A DNA stretch of 15,574 nucleotides, taken from positions 1 to 15,574 of the forward strand of contig JAGHBR010000484.1 in assembly GCA_021160885.1 (NCBI GenBank), read 5' to 3'. Origin of the DNA: Caldisericaceae bacterium (GTDB lineage Bacteria; Calditrichota; Calditrichia; Calditrichales; Calditrichaceae). Position numbers and translations under genes: made by a program. Position 1 is the first letter of the stretch, and every line of letters starts with the position of its first letter. The notes beneath the pieces were generated by a model. That model was not told the DNA's origin, did no database searches, and saw only the letters and a program-made list of their open reading frames with translations. Below, piece by piece: positions 6,401-14,692 of this stretch.

Positions 6401-8230
6401 TTACAAAGGATTTGTTTTAAAATAGCGCACAATTTGTTCGGCTACTTTTTCCGGTAGATGTGCTTTGGACATTAACTCTTCTTTTGAACAGCTAGCAATA
6501 TTTTTTACAGAACCGAAGACAGTCAGCAATTTTTGGCGACGTTTTGGGCCAATACCCTGAATTTGATCAAGCTGTGAAGTTAATGTCCTTTTCTTTCTGC
6601 GTTTGCGATGGTAACTTACGGCAAAACGATGCGCTTCATCGCGAATTTGTTGCAGCAATTTCAGGGCAGACGAATTACGAGGTAAAAGAATCGATTCTTT
6701 TTCAAAGGGCACAAAAACCTCTTCCAGCCTTTTAGCCAGGCCAATAATCGGCTGCTCTTCAAGGCCCAATTGTGTAAGAACTGTTAAGGCCGAAGAGAGT
6801 TGTCCCTTACCGCCATCCACAACAATTAGATCCGGCAACCTTTTTTTCTCTTTTAACAGTCGTTCATAGCGTCGCCTTACCACTTCACGCATCATGGCAA
6901 AATCATCAGGAGTTTGTTTAGTATTGATCTTAAAATGCCGGTATTCACTCTTTTTGGGTTTGCCGTTCTCGAAACAGACCATTGAAGCTACAGCATCGGT
7001 TCCTTGAATATTGGAAATGTCAAAACACTCAATCACTAAAGGGGGTTTAGGCAGATTTAGATCACAATGTAAGGCAACAACGCTGAAATGCACGGTTTGT
7101 TCTTTTTTCATTTTTTGCAATTGTAATTCGTCCAGCAAATAGCGCGCATTTTTAACTGCCATTTGCACCAATTTGTGCTTATCACCTTTTTGAGGTACAA
7201 CGATTTGCACTTTTCGCTTTGAGTCTTGTGTCAGCCATTCATTAATTGTCTGTTCCGATTCAAGATTTAGCGGAAGAAAAATTTCCTGCGGAATATCCTG
7301 ATTGGTGAAATAGTATTGATTCAAAAATTCTTCCATGATTTCAGATTCATTTTTCCAGCCTACCTGTTTTAAATAGAAATGCTGTTTTCCAATAATTTTG
7401 CCTTCACGAATTTTAAAAACGACCACACAGGCTTCCTTATCTTCCAGGGCAATAGCAAACACATCGCGGCCTTTAAAATCGCTCTGCACAATTTTTTGGC
7501 TGTTTCTGTAGCGTTCCAGGGCCTGCAGTCGGTCTCGCACCAATGCCGCTTCTTCAAATTCCATCCGCTCAGCCAGTTCGACCATTTGTGACCGTAATTC
7601 CTGTACCAGTTCTTCGGTTTTGCCTTTTAAAAATTTCCGAACCTGATCAATCAGGCGAGCGTAGTCTTCTTTACTTTGCAATCCCTGACAGGGGCCTTTA
7701 CACTTTTTAATGTAATAATCCAGGCACAAATCGACTTTTTTTTGAGCAATAACCTGAGGCGTTAATTGATACTTGCATGAACGGATGGGAAAAATTTGGC
7801 GCAAAGTTTTTAACACATAACGCACATTCTTTACCTCTGTGTAAGGCCCAAAATATTCTGAGCCATCCCGCTCAATTTTTCGCGTCACAAACACCTGAGG
7901 AAAATCTTCATTGGTAATACGAATGTATGGATACGATTTGTCATCTCTGAGATTGACGTTGTATTTTGGTTTATATTCTTTAATAAGATTATTTTCCAAG
8001 ATTAAAGCTTCCACTTCGGAATCGGTAACAATCCATTCAATGTCAGCAATTTTTCGCACCAGAGCATTTAAGCGCGGATGGTAAGGACGCGATTTATGAA
8101 AATAGGAGCGCACCCGGTTACGTAATATGTTAGCCTTACCCACATACAAAATTTTGCCGTTCTGGTCTTTAAATAAATAGCAGCCCGGATTTGCAGGGAC
8201 TAAATCTAATTTTTCTTTTAAATTGGCCAT
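6401..8230 (-). CDS. uvrC: UvrC, excinuclease ABC subunit C
   Basis: UvrC makes both incisions flanking DNA damage in the UvrABC nucleotide excision repair complex. At 609 aa it is the normal family length. The N-terminal GIY-YIG nuclease has PGCYLF and YVGKA (catalytic Tyr29), Arg39/Arg41, and Glu79 in LILENNLIKEYKPKYN. Four cysteines, C152, C169, C177 and C181, match the cluster reported to hold an iron-sulphur centre in UvrC. A UVR motif that binds UvrB lies at about 205-240 (MEFEEAALVRDRL). The C-terminal RNase H-like nuclease shows D404 in CFDISNIQG, D472 in VVDGGKGQL, and H534. Tandem helix-hairpin-helix motifs close the protein (about 555-605; IQGIGPKRRQKLL). It follows nadD by 66 nt on the same strand. 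The start lacks a strong ribosome site, but the N-terminus aligns with the family. Confidence 0.98.
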   Translation of the reverse strand: MANLKEKLDLVPANPGCYLFKDQNGKILYVGKANILRNRVRSYFHKSRPYHPRLNALVRKIADIEWIVTDSEVEALILENNLIKEYKPKYNVNLRDDKSYPYIRITNEDFPQVFVTRKIERDGSEYFGPYTEVKNVRYVLKTLRQIFPIRSCKYQLTPQVIAQKKVDLCLDYYIKKCKGPCQGLQSKEDYARLIDQVRKFLKGKTEELVQELRSQMVELAERMEFEEAALVRDRLQALERYRNSQKIVQSDFKGRDVFAIALEDKEACVVVFKIREGKIIGKQHFYLKQVGWKNESEIMEEFLNQYYFTNQDIPQEIFLPLNLESEQTINEWLTQDSKRKVQIVVPQKGDKHKLVQMAVKNARYLLDELQLQKMKKEQTVHFSVVALHCDLNLPKPPLVIECFDISNIQGTDAVASMVCFENGKPKKSEYRHFKINTKQTPDDFAMMREVVRRRYERLLKEKKRLPDLIVVDGGKGQLSSALTVLTQLGLEEQPIIGLAKRLEEVFVPFEKESILLPRNSSALKLLQQIRDEAHRFAVSYHRKRRKKRTLTSQLDQIQGIGPKRRQKLLTVFGSVKNIASCSKEELMSKAHLPEKVAEQIVRYFKTNPL

Positions 8231-8296
8231 AATTTCTGTTTCTTAATACTCATTCATTACCTGATTACGGTTTAAAAAAAGAAACGTTCCGTTTAG

Positions 8297-8899
8297 TCAG
8301 GCAGAATACAAATGATTTTGTTGAATGTACTGCCACACAGGCAAGGGGATCAGACTTTTTACAGTCTTTCCTGCTTTACAGCGCTGACGGATGATGGTCG
8401 ATGAAATTTCAATTAACGGGGCTTTGACAAACAGGAATTTTTCTTTTGGCAGATGATCAGGTATTTGGCCCCCGGGCCGATCGTAAACCACAAAGGTGGT
8501 TAATTCTACAAGCAATTGGTAATCTTTCCAGAGATGAAATTCGGCCAGATTATCTCCACCGATAAAAAAGAAAAGCCGAGCGTTCGGGAATTTCTTTTTG
8601 AAAAAACGCACGGTGTCAATAGTGTAGGAAATGCCTTTTTTAGAGATCTCAAAGTCAGAAACTTCAAAATTTTCAAAATCCTGAACAGCTAATTTTACCA
8701 TTTCAAGTCTTTGCTGAGCAGGAGTAATTTCACTTTTTTTGCTAAAGGCGTGTTTGTAAACTGGGACAAAGTAAACTGAGTTTAATTCCAACTCATTGAG
8801 TAACCATTCAGCCACGATTAAATGACCGTGATGAATGGGATCAAAACTACCGCCAAAAAGGCCGATTTTAATTTTTTGAGCCGGAGAGGACCTGCTCAT
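8297..8899 (-). CDS. nadD: NadD, nicotinate-nucleotide adenylyltransferase
   Basis: NadD transfers AMP from ATP to nicotinate mononucleotide, making deamido-NAD in the cytoplasm. At 200 aa it is of family length. The nucleotidyltransferase signature GGSFDPIHHGH spans residues 16-26, with the two ATP-binding histidines of HHGH, and the C-terminal ISSTIIR signature is at about 165-171. FFIGGDNLAEFHLW is the usual mononucleotide-binding stretch. The ATG overlaps the end of the BamD-like gene by 32 nt, with GAGG placed 6 nt upstream, so translation is probably coupled to that gene. Pairing of a BamD-like gene with nadD and uvrC suggests a housekeeping transcription unit rather than a shared pathway. 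Confidence 0.97.
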   Translation of the reverse strand: MSRSSPAQKIKIGLFGGSFDPIHHGHLIVAEWLLNELELNSVYFVPVYKHAFSKKSEITPAQQRLEMVKLAVQDFENFEVSDFEISKKGISYTIDTVRFFKKKFPNARLFFFIGGDNLAEFHLWKDYQLLVELTTFVVYDRPGGQIPDHLPKEKFLFVKAPLIEISSTIIRQRCKAGKTVKSLIPLPVWQYIQQNHLYSA

Positions 8900-9644
8900 T
8901 TTCAGCCTCAGGAATCTTTTTGGAAAGTTTTTCCACTTTTTCCATCAGAGAGCTTTCGGGAAACTGGGCTTTAAACTTTTCGATTTCTTTAGCTGCTGAC
9001 TGCAGATCGCCCATTTCCAGATAGGTTTCAATTTTGCCTAACAGGGCATCATCAGCCCACTCTGTATCGTAATAATCAGCCAGCACCTGATCATAGTAAA
9101 TTATGGCCGCTCTGTACTCGTGCATTTTTCGGTAGATATCGGCATTCTTCAGCTCCTTTAAAGCCAGCTTGGAACGTAATTCTGCAATTTTTTTCAAAGC
9201 CTCATCTTTTAAAGGATGAGTCGGGTTATCTTCAATAAAAATCTGAAATTCACGAATGGCCTTTAAAGTGTATTCCTGATCCAATTCCGGTCGTGGTGAA
9301 AGGCGGTAATAACTATCGGCCAGTTTGTACTGGGCAAGCGGCACCAATTTACTTCTGCTCATATTGGTAATTAATTTTTCGTATTCAGCAGCGGCAATCA
9401 GATACTCTTTCATCATATAGTGCGATTCTGCTAGATAAAATTGCGCACTATCGGCCACACTGCTGCCCGGATAGCGTAAAGTTACAACCGTAAATTCATT
9501 AGCAGCTTCGTAATAATCTTCATCTTCAAAAAGTTTTTTAGCATATCTGAAATATTGTTCCGCTGTCCAATCTGGTTTGGGACGGACTCCCGCACAAGCA
9601 AACAAAAACAAGGCAATTAGAAGATAAATTCCATTTTTAACCAA
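8868..9644 (-). CDS. bamD: BamD-like outer-membrane assembly lipoprotein
   Basis: This 258 aa lipoprotein resembles BamD (YfiO/ComL), which supports BamA in inserting beta-barrel proteins into the outer membrane from its periplasmic face. The signal is short and hydrophobic (YLLIALFLFAC), with lipobox Cys17. TPR-like helical repeats fill the mature protein, beginning AEQYFRYAKKLFEDEDYYEA, then YPGSSVADSAQFYLAESHY, YKLADSYYRL, and the family's IREFQIFIEDNPTHP. There is no ATG: GGAGGA abuts one TTG (9648-9650) and stands 6 nt from a second in-frame TTG (9642-9644), so the second is chosen. It overlaps nadD downstream and lies 67 nt below an unrecognised membrane protein gene. A general periplasmic TPR lipoprotein is the alternative reading. 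Confidence 0.88.
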   Translation of the reverse strand: MVKNGIYLLIALFLFACAGVRPKPDWTAEQYFRYAKKLFEDEDYYEAANEFTVVTLRYPGSSVADSAQFYLAESHYMMKEYLIAAAEYEKLITNMSRSKLVPLAQYKLADSYYRLSPRPELDQEYTLKAIREFQIFIEDNPTHPLKDEALKKIAELRSKLALKELKNADIYRKMHEYRAAIIYYDQVLADYYDTEWADDALLGKIETYLEMGDLQSAAKEIEKFKAQFPESSLMEKVEKLSKKIPEAENEQVLSGSKN

Positions 9645-9711
9645 GTTCAATCCTCCGACTTAATATTTTGTATTAATTGCGCTTTAACGCTCAATTAATT
9701 AACAAGTTCAT

Positions 9712-10320
9712 TCAACTTCTTAAACTGTAAAATAAATAGACCAATATGGTCATACTACCAATAATAACCATTGGTTGCAAAATTCTTGTCCATGCCGAAA
9801 AACTGGCCCAATTGCCCCGGGTAAAAGAATAGGGACTTTGTTCCAGAGACCGGATTTTAGTACGATCTACCTGATCTACCTGTTTTAAATTCAATTCCCA
9901 GTAAGCGGCATTGTCCGAAAGTTTTTCAGGATCAGACAGATAGGCGCTAAACTTCAGGCTGATTTGCCGTTTGATTCTTTTACCTGCGCCAAACAGTTGA
10001 CCAACGGATTCAAAATATTTGATCTGCGGTTCAAATTGCTGAATAATCAGTTTTCGGTTTTCTACCTTATCTGATGGTTGCAATTTTTTTTGATCAAAAT
10101 ATTTAACTATCCTGCTCCGGCAAAAGGATTTTTGTTCATCGTTTAAATTTTCAAAGTCATAGTTTGGCGATCCGGTCCGTATAGCTTCGTCAATTAAAAT
10201 TGAATCGAGCGCTTGAAAAAACAGATTTTCAATCACTTTCTGATTTGGCACGACTTGCTGTGCCCAGAGGTAAATGAAACTTAACCCAATCCACCAGATG
10301 CAAAAATTTATTAATCGCAT
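9712..10320 (-). CDS. Unrecognised protein with signal peptide and C-terminal membrane anchor
   Basis: I do not recognise this 202 aa protein. Residues 1-20 form an N-terminal signal (short basic start, hydrophobic core CIWWIGLSFIYLWA) with likely cleavage near AQQ; no lipobox Cys follows. A single hydrophobic segment at about 182-199 ends in LRS, so the mature protein would be periplasmic and held by a C-terminal helix. The region between is hydrophilic, with two Lys/Arg-rich stretches (85-90 and 113-119). Its position 67 nt upstream of the BamD-like gene suggests an envelope role, which is inference only. The ATG lacks a good Shine-Dalgarno site. It is probably the first gene of the unit that continues through bamD, nadD and uvrC. 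Confidence 0.7.
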   Translation of the reverse strand: MRLINFCIWWIGLSFIYLWAQQVVPNQKVIENLFFQALDSILIDEAIRTGSPNYDFENLNDEQKSFCRSRIVKYFDQKKLQPSDKVENRKLIIQQFEPQIKYFESVGQLFGAGKRIKRQISLKFSAYLSDPEKLSDNAAYWELNLKQVDQVDRTKIRSLEQSPYSFTRGNWASFSAWTRILQPMVIIGSMTILVYLFYSLRS

Positions 10321-10480
10321 ATTATTTAAGTTAAGAAATTAACTGTGTTTAATGCAAAAGATTTATTAATATCCATTTTTCTTTGAATACGTTTTTATTT
10401 TTAGAATGGAATGATAAGGTTTTGTATCAAAATCAACGTAGCGATTGGCCGATTGCTCTTGCGATGGCGTTAGCCTGGTT

Positions 10481-10493
10481 GATGGTAACCATC
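10481..10493. repeat. Short palindrome GATGG-TAA-CCATC, REP-like
   Basis: GATGG and CCATC form a 5 bp stem with a 3 nt loop. A near-identical unit, GATGG-CAA-CCATC, occurs at 10893-10905 inside the transposase relic, and both are preceded by TTGATGG. The neighbouring bases at 10505-10520 (GCGACGATGCACGG) also echo the GACGATGCATT repeat found within the relic, so this may be a decayed copy of the same element outside the gene. Confidence 0.4.
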
Positions 10494-10551
10494 CCCTGCA
10501 ATAATTGCGACGATGCACGGGAAAAGTGTTGTCTAATTTCATCATAAAATT

Positions 10552-11126
10552 TCACACATAATGTTTATCAGATTCCCAATTTAATGGATTATTATTGATA
10601 TGTTCCCGAATACGTTGCAAATCCATATCATTGCGAATGATGTGTTCATAATAATTACGTTGCCACAATTTGGCACCCGGCGTCTGGCGAATCCGATTGA
10701 TTTTTCGTGTGGTTACGGACAAAAAATTTTGAATTATGGACGATAATTAACCGGGTAATGTTCCGTGTGCCCCCCGTAGGGACGATGCATTCCTATTGGT
10801 AAAATTTCCCTCATTTGTATTTTGGTCGTTATTAATAAGGGAATTTTGTTGATCGATAAATTGTTCACGGGAATGCATCGCCCCTACCGATTGATGGCAA
10901 CCATCCGGCCAACGGACAATGTGTACAATCCCATGAAAATGATTGGGCAATTTACGCCAATGGTAATCCACAATTTTCCCAAAATCATTTTTTTGTTTTC
11001 CACCGTCCCAAACAAACATTCACGATTATGTGTCACCATGGTCACAAAATACCACCCGGGACGGCGATAATCCCATCCCTTCAATCGAATAGAACGACGA
11101 TGATGTTTTTCAGGGCTGTATTTCAT
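10552..11126 (-). pseudogene. REP-associated tyrosine transposase (RAYT, Y1/IS200-like) relic
   Basis: The reading frame begins at 11126 with the RAYT N-terminus, RRSIRLKGWDYRRPGWYFVT, followed by the usual Cys-Leu-Phe-Gly. The frame breaks near an A7 run (10988-10994 on the plus strand). In the other frame it resumes with FGKIVDYHW, then the HUH metal motif in LPNHFHGIVHIV. By family layout about 15 residues are missing between DYHW and PNHFHG. A linker containing REP-like repeats follows, then an in-frame TAA at 10747-10749. After the stop the same frame carries a good C-terminus, SVTTRKINRIRQTPGAKLW and RNYYEHIIRNDMDLQRIREH, including the catalytic tyrosine, to TGA at 10552-10554. One frameshift, one probable deletion and one stop make it inactive. 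RAYTs are single-copy enzymes linked to REP palindromes. Confidence 0.88.
10776..10887. repeat. REP-like inverted repeat inside the transposase relic
   Basis: GTAGGGACGATGCATTCC at 10776-10793 matches the reverse complement of 10870-10887 at 17 of 18 positions, with 76 bp between the arms. The arm sequence (GTAGGGGCGATGCATTCC on one side) resembles the GTAGGGGCGA-type palindromes that accompany RAYT genes in many genomes. The pair lies in the linker just after the HUH motif, so it is translated in the relic frame as a low-complexity segment. Confidence 0.65.
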
Positions 11127-11220
11127 CGTTTGTCTTTACAATTCTTGTCTTCTCCTACGATATTTCAGAAAGCACATTCACCAATAAATCCACCTTCCAC
11201 TTCCTTTGCTCACTCGTACA

Positions 11221-12234
11221 TCAAAACAATTTAATCTCTTTTTTTTCTAGATCAGACTGATAAAGCGCATCGATGATTTTCATTGTTTCAACAGCATCCT
11301 GGGCTGAGGAGATATTCTCTTCCTCCCCTTTAACCACATTAATGAAATGGCGAATTTCAGCTTCGTAAGCTCGCAAGTAACGGTCACGCGATTTTTGTTC
11401 AGAAATGGGCGTTACGGTTACTAAGTTTCCATGCAGGTCCTTTTGGATACGTAAAGGATTCAAATAGGCCGAACCGCTTTTGCCAAATAAGTGCTGATAT
11501 TGTACATCATGATCCAGGTGCAAATTCCAGCTCATTTCAAAGGTCATACTGATACCGTTTTCAGTTTCAAGAACAACCAGAGCCGAATCTTCAACTTGAT
11601 ATTCCGGTTTAATATTGTAAGCAAATAGTCTGGTCGAATAAATTTTAGGCTTATTTACCAAATAAAGCGCCATATCTATTAACTGAATGCCCAGGTCCAT
11701 TAAAACGCCGCCGCCAGAGTATTGTTTTTTTACCTGCCAGGTAAGTGAAGTTTCTTTGCTCCATTTTTTAAGCCAACCGGCTTTTAAGTAAAAAAGCTCG
11801 CCCAGCTCTTTTTCGTTTAGAAAATTTTTCAACAATTGCACATCATCGCGAAATCGGTTATGCATACCAACTACCACCGGCACATTGCGTTTGGCTGCAA
11901 GATCGGCAATACGTTGCGCATCCCGGGCATTTAGAGCAATGGGTTTTTCAATCAACACGGGTATGTCTTTCTTTAAGGCCATTAAGGCCATGGGATAATG
12001 ATAATGATTGGTTGTACAAATATGTAAGGCGTCGATCTTTTCTTTTGCAATCATTTCATCAAACACATTGTACCATTTAGGAATTTTGAAACGGGAAAGA
12101 ATGCTGGCCATTTTCTTTTCATCAACATCGCAAACTGCTACAATTTCTACATCATCCATCTTTTTTAGACTGGGTAAATGGGCCACCTGGGCAATTTTTC
12201 CCAGACCTACAAGTGCTACACGCAGTTTTTCCAT
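11221..12234 (-). CDS. Gfo/Idh/MocA family NAD(P)-dependent oxidoreductase
   Basis: This 337 aa protein has an N-terminal Rossmann fold, with VGLGKIA at 9-15 and acidic D36/D38 after the second strand, which favours NAD over NADP. The family signature EKPIALN has Glu96-Lys97-Pro98, where the lysine is catalytic. The C-terminal alpha/beta domain includes GGGVLMDLGIQLID at 174-187. The usual histidine of DxGxHxxD is glutamine here (Gln184), while Asp180 and Asp187 remain. It starts at ATG with GGGAG 9 nt upstream and follows tyrA by 19 nt, so the two are surely co-transcribed. The substrate is not readable; the family oxidises or reduces sugars, inositols and biliverdin. The link to aromatic amino acid synthesis is positional only. 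Confidence 0.92.
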   Translation of the reverse strand: MEKLRVALVGLGKIAQVAHLPSLKKMDDVEIVAVCDVDEKKMASILSRFKIPKWYNVFDEMIAKEKIDALHICTTNHYHYPMALMALKKDIPVLIEKPIALNARDAQRIADLAAKRNVPVVVGMHNRFRDDVQLLKNFLNEKELGELFYLKAGWLKKWSKETSLTWQVKKQYSGGGVLMDLGIQLIDMALYLVNKPKIYSTRLFAYNIKPEYQVEDSALVVLETENGISMTFEMSWNLHLDHDVQYQHLFGKSGSAYLNPLRIQKDLHGNLVTVTPISEQKSRDRYLRAYEAEIRHFINVVKGEEENISSAQDAVETMKIIDALYQSDLEKKEIKLF

Positions 12235-12253
12235 TTCATTTTTCTCCCGAATA

Positions 12254-13330
12254 TTACTCTCTTAAAAAAGCTCTGAAATTGTTATTATTTAATATTGTTA
12301 TTGCCTGTTTTGCTTCTTCCAGGTCTGCAAAAGAAATTCTAAAAACCCCGCCTTCTTTTTCTCTGACTTTTAACAATTCAATATCTCGTATGTTAATGCC
12401 CTGCTCTGCCAATGCATTTGACATGCGGGCAATGGTGCCTGGTTCATCCTGCACATAAACCAAAACATCAATCAAAGGATGTAAAAAGCCTTTAGAAGCT
12501 TTGGGGATTTGCTGACGGTAGTAATTGGCCGAGTGAAAATCTTCAGATAAATCGCCTATATTCTGCGACTGTTTTTCGAGTAATTCGATTAATTCCTGCA
12601 AGGCTTTTTTAATGTTTTCACGGTTTCGTTCCAGAATGTCTTTCCAGATGGAAAAATTACTGCTGGCAATGCGCGTCAGGTCACGGAATCCTCCGGCCGC
12701 CAAATCCAGATATGGTTTATCAGGATTATTGCGTTTGCCCACCATATTCACCAGATTAATAGCAATAAGCTGCGGCAAATGGCTGATCATAGCCATAATT
12801 TCATCATGGGCTTCCGGCGTCAATAAAAGTACGCGGGCTTTGATGTCTTCTAACAAAGAAATGAGTTTGTTATCGGCAAACTCTTGGTTCTCCGAATTAA
12901 TTCCTGTAAGAATATAAACAGCATTTTCGTAAAGTAAAGGATTAGCCGCCTCCAAACCGCTTTTTTCTGAGCCGGTCATGGGGTGCCCACCAATAAAGGT
13001 TCCGCTAAAATTTAACGCATCAACAATACGATGTACGTTTTGTTTTGTGCTACCCAAATCGGTCACAATCGTATTTTTGTCAATAATTTTATTCAACTCG
13101 ACTAATTGTTTTTCAATGATTTTAATGGGCGTTGCCAGAAAGACAATATCCGTTTCAGCACAAGCCCCCGGCCAATTTTTTACAGCCTTATCAATGATTT
13201 TTTTCTCCAGTGCCTGAGAGATAATAGAAGGAAAATCATAACCCCAGATTTCTGTTTCGGGATGTTTATTTTTAATGGCTAAAGCTAATGAGCTACCCAT
13301 TAAGCCCAACCCACTAATCACAATTTTCAT
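12254..13330 (-). CDS. tyrA: Prephenate dehydrogenase with C-terminal ACT domain (TyrA)
   Basis: TyrA oxidatively decarboxylates prephenate to 4-hydroxyphenylpyruvate, the committed step towards tyrosine. The 358 aa protein opens with the NAD-binding GLGLMGSSLA (7-16). VTDLGSTK (89-96) and GGHPMTGSEKSG (114-125) are family signatures, with catalytic His116; SHLPQ (183-187) and AAGGFRDLTRIASS (211-224) belong to the dimerisation/substrate region. An ACT domain occupies about 286-358 (VQDEPGTIARMSNALAEQGINI), which usually gives feedback inhibition by tyrosine. ATG has AGGTGA 8 nt upstream. A 315 bp gap separates it from the DAHP synthase gene on the same strand, and a Gfo/Idh/MocA gene follows by 19 nt. 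An arogenate dehydrogenase activity cannot be excluded by eye. Confidence 0.96.
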   Translation of the reverse strand: MKIVISGLGLMGSSLALAIKNKHPETEIWGYDFPSIISQALEKKIIDKAVKNWPGACAETDIVFLATPIKIIEKQLVELNKIIDKNTIVTDLGSTKQNVHRIVDALNFSGTFIGGHPMTGSEKSGLEAANPLLYENAVYILTGINSENQEFADNKLISLLEDIKARVLLLTPEAHDEIMAMISHLPQLIAINLVNMVGKRNNPDKPYLDLAAGGFRDLTRIASSNFSIWKDILERNRENIKKALQELIELLEKQSQNIGDLSEDFHSANYYRQQIPKASKGFLHPLIDVLVYVQDEPGTIARMSNALAEQGINIRDIELLKVREKEGGVFRISFADLEEAKQAITILNNNNFRAFLRE

Positions 13331-13645
13331 CAGTCAGTCACCTATTCTGATTTTTTGAGTTAAGCAAGCTTATTGAAAACTCTAATTCTGGTCAAGTTCT
13401 AAAGAGCTTTGCCTTTATTGCACTTCTTCGTTATACAATCTTACAAGTTTGCCAAATTCTGAATTTTACTCCTTGCGTCAAAAAACTTTACTGTCCCGGC
13501 TTCTCTGCCAAAGATTCCTGCTGCTCGGCCTAACGACGCGCTCTATTGCTTGATCTTTCAATATTCTAAGCTGATTAAAATTCAGAACTTTTTGTACAAA
13601 CCAGGATTTGTCTTTTCTTGTGCTTTTATTTTAAACCATCTTCAA
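13331..13645. other. Intergenic region between DAHP synthase and tyrA genes, with inverted repeat
   Basis: No gene is seen in these 315 bp. TTCTGAATTTTA at 13457-13468 is the exact reverse complement of 13576-13587, and a CAAA near each arm extends the match imperfectly, giving arms about 107 bp apart. This could be a relic of a small inserted element. Upstream of tyrA on the minus strand, TTGACC (13390-13395) is a good -35 candidate, but the -10 partner is poor (TAAGCT at 17 bp or AATAAG at 15 bp). No terminator with a U-tract follows the DAHP synthase gene. Confidence 0.45.
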
Positions 13646-14674
13646 CTATGCCACAGATTCGGCAATTTTCCTGCCGATTACCCTGGCAATCACGCGAATT
13701 TGTTGCATGAGTTCGTCAAACTGATCGGGATAAAGCGACTGGGCGCCATCAGACAGGGCATGTTCCGGATCATGATGCACTTCCACCATAATGCCATCGG
13801 CGCCGGCAGCCACCGCAGCCCGTGCCATCGGGATCACTTTATTGCGCAGTCCGGTGCCGTGAGATGGATCTGCAAAAACGGGCAAATGGCTCAATTTTTT
13901 AACCACCGGAATGGCTGATAGATCGAGCGTGTTCCGCGTGTAGGTTTCAAAAGTGCGAATACCGCGTTCACACAAAATAACATCTTCATTACCGCCGGAC
14001 AGAATGTATTCAGCTGACATCAGCCATTCTTCAATAGTAGCGGCAATGCCCCGTTTCAAGAATACCGGTTTTTTCGCTTTTCCCAGAGCTTTAATAAAAG
14101 AAAAGTTCTGCATGTTTCGCGCCCCAACCTGGATGATATCAGCATAATCACTTATTAACTCAATTTGATCTTTGTCCATGGCCTCGGTAATCACCAACAT
14201 CCCATATTTATCCGCCGCTTCTCTTAAAATTTTAAGTCCCTCTTCTCCTAATCCCTGAAAAGAATATGGCGACGTACGAGGTTTAAAGGCGCCACCGCGC
14301 AATATTTTAACCCCCGCTTTGGAAACCCGTTCAGCAATGATCATGGTTTGTTCTTTGTACTCAACCGAACAGGGCCCGGCAATAACTACAATTTCATTCC
14401 CGCCAATTTCCACATCGCCAATTTTAATAAGTGTATTCTCATGTTGAAATTCTCGACTTGCCCTTTTATAGGGGACCGATATTCGGTAGGCATCAGCCAC
14501 CCCTGGAAGTACTTTAAGATCGCGGATATCCAGTTTAGAAACATCTCCAATGACACCCAATACAATATGTTCAACACCGGTCGATCTATGAACAGAGAGC
14601 CCTTTTTCATCAAGGAACTCGATCACATGCTCTATCTGGCTTTCTGTGGTCTCTTTTTCCATCATAATGACCAT
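13646..14674 (-). CDS. aroF: DAHP synthase with N-terminal regulatory domain (type I-beta)
   Basis: This enzyme joins phosphoenolpyruvate and erythrose 4-phosphate to make DAHP, the entry step of the shikimate pathway. It is 342 aa from ATG at 14674; AGGAGG stands 8 nt upstream, whereas the TTG two codons earlier would be only 2 nt away. Residues about 1-70 form a ferredoxin-like regulatory domain as in the Thermotoga enzyme, which mediates inhibition by tyrosine or phenylalanine. The barrel holds AGPCSVE (metal Cys102), KPRTSPYSFQG, ADPSHGTG (His272), VEVHHDPE (Glu298) and SDGAQSL (Asp309), so all four metal ligands are present. It lies 18 nt downstream of ruvX, suggesting co-transcription. 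The symbol is by analogy, since naming within this subfamily varies (aroF, aroG or aroA). Confidence 0.96.
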   Translation of the reverse strand: MVIMMEKETTESQIEHVIEFLDEKGLSVHRSTGVEHIVLGVIGDVSKLDIRDLKVLPGVADAYRISVPYKRASREFQHENTLIKIGDVEIGGNEIVVIAGPCSVEYKEQTMIIAERVSKAGVKILRGGAFKPRTSPYSFQGLGEEGLKILREAADKYGMLVITEAMDKDQIELISDYADIIQVGARNMQNFSFIKALGKAKKPVFLKRGIAATIEEWLMSAEYILSGGNEDVILCERGIRTFETYTRNTLDLSAIPVVKKLSHLPVFADPSHGTGLRNKVIPMARAAVAAGADGIMVEVHHDPEHALSDGAQSLYPDQFDELMQQIRVIARVIGRKIAESVA

Positions 14675-14692
14675 ATACAATTCCTCCTAAGA

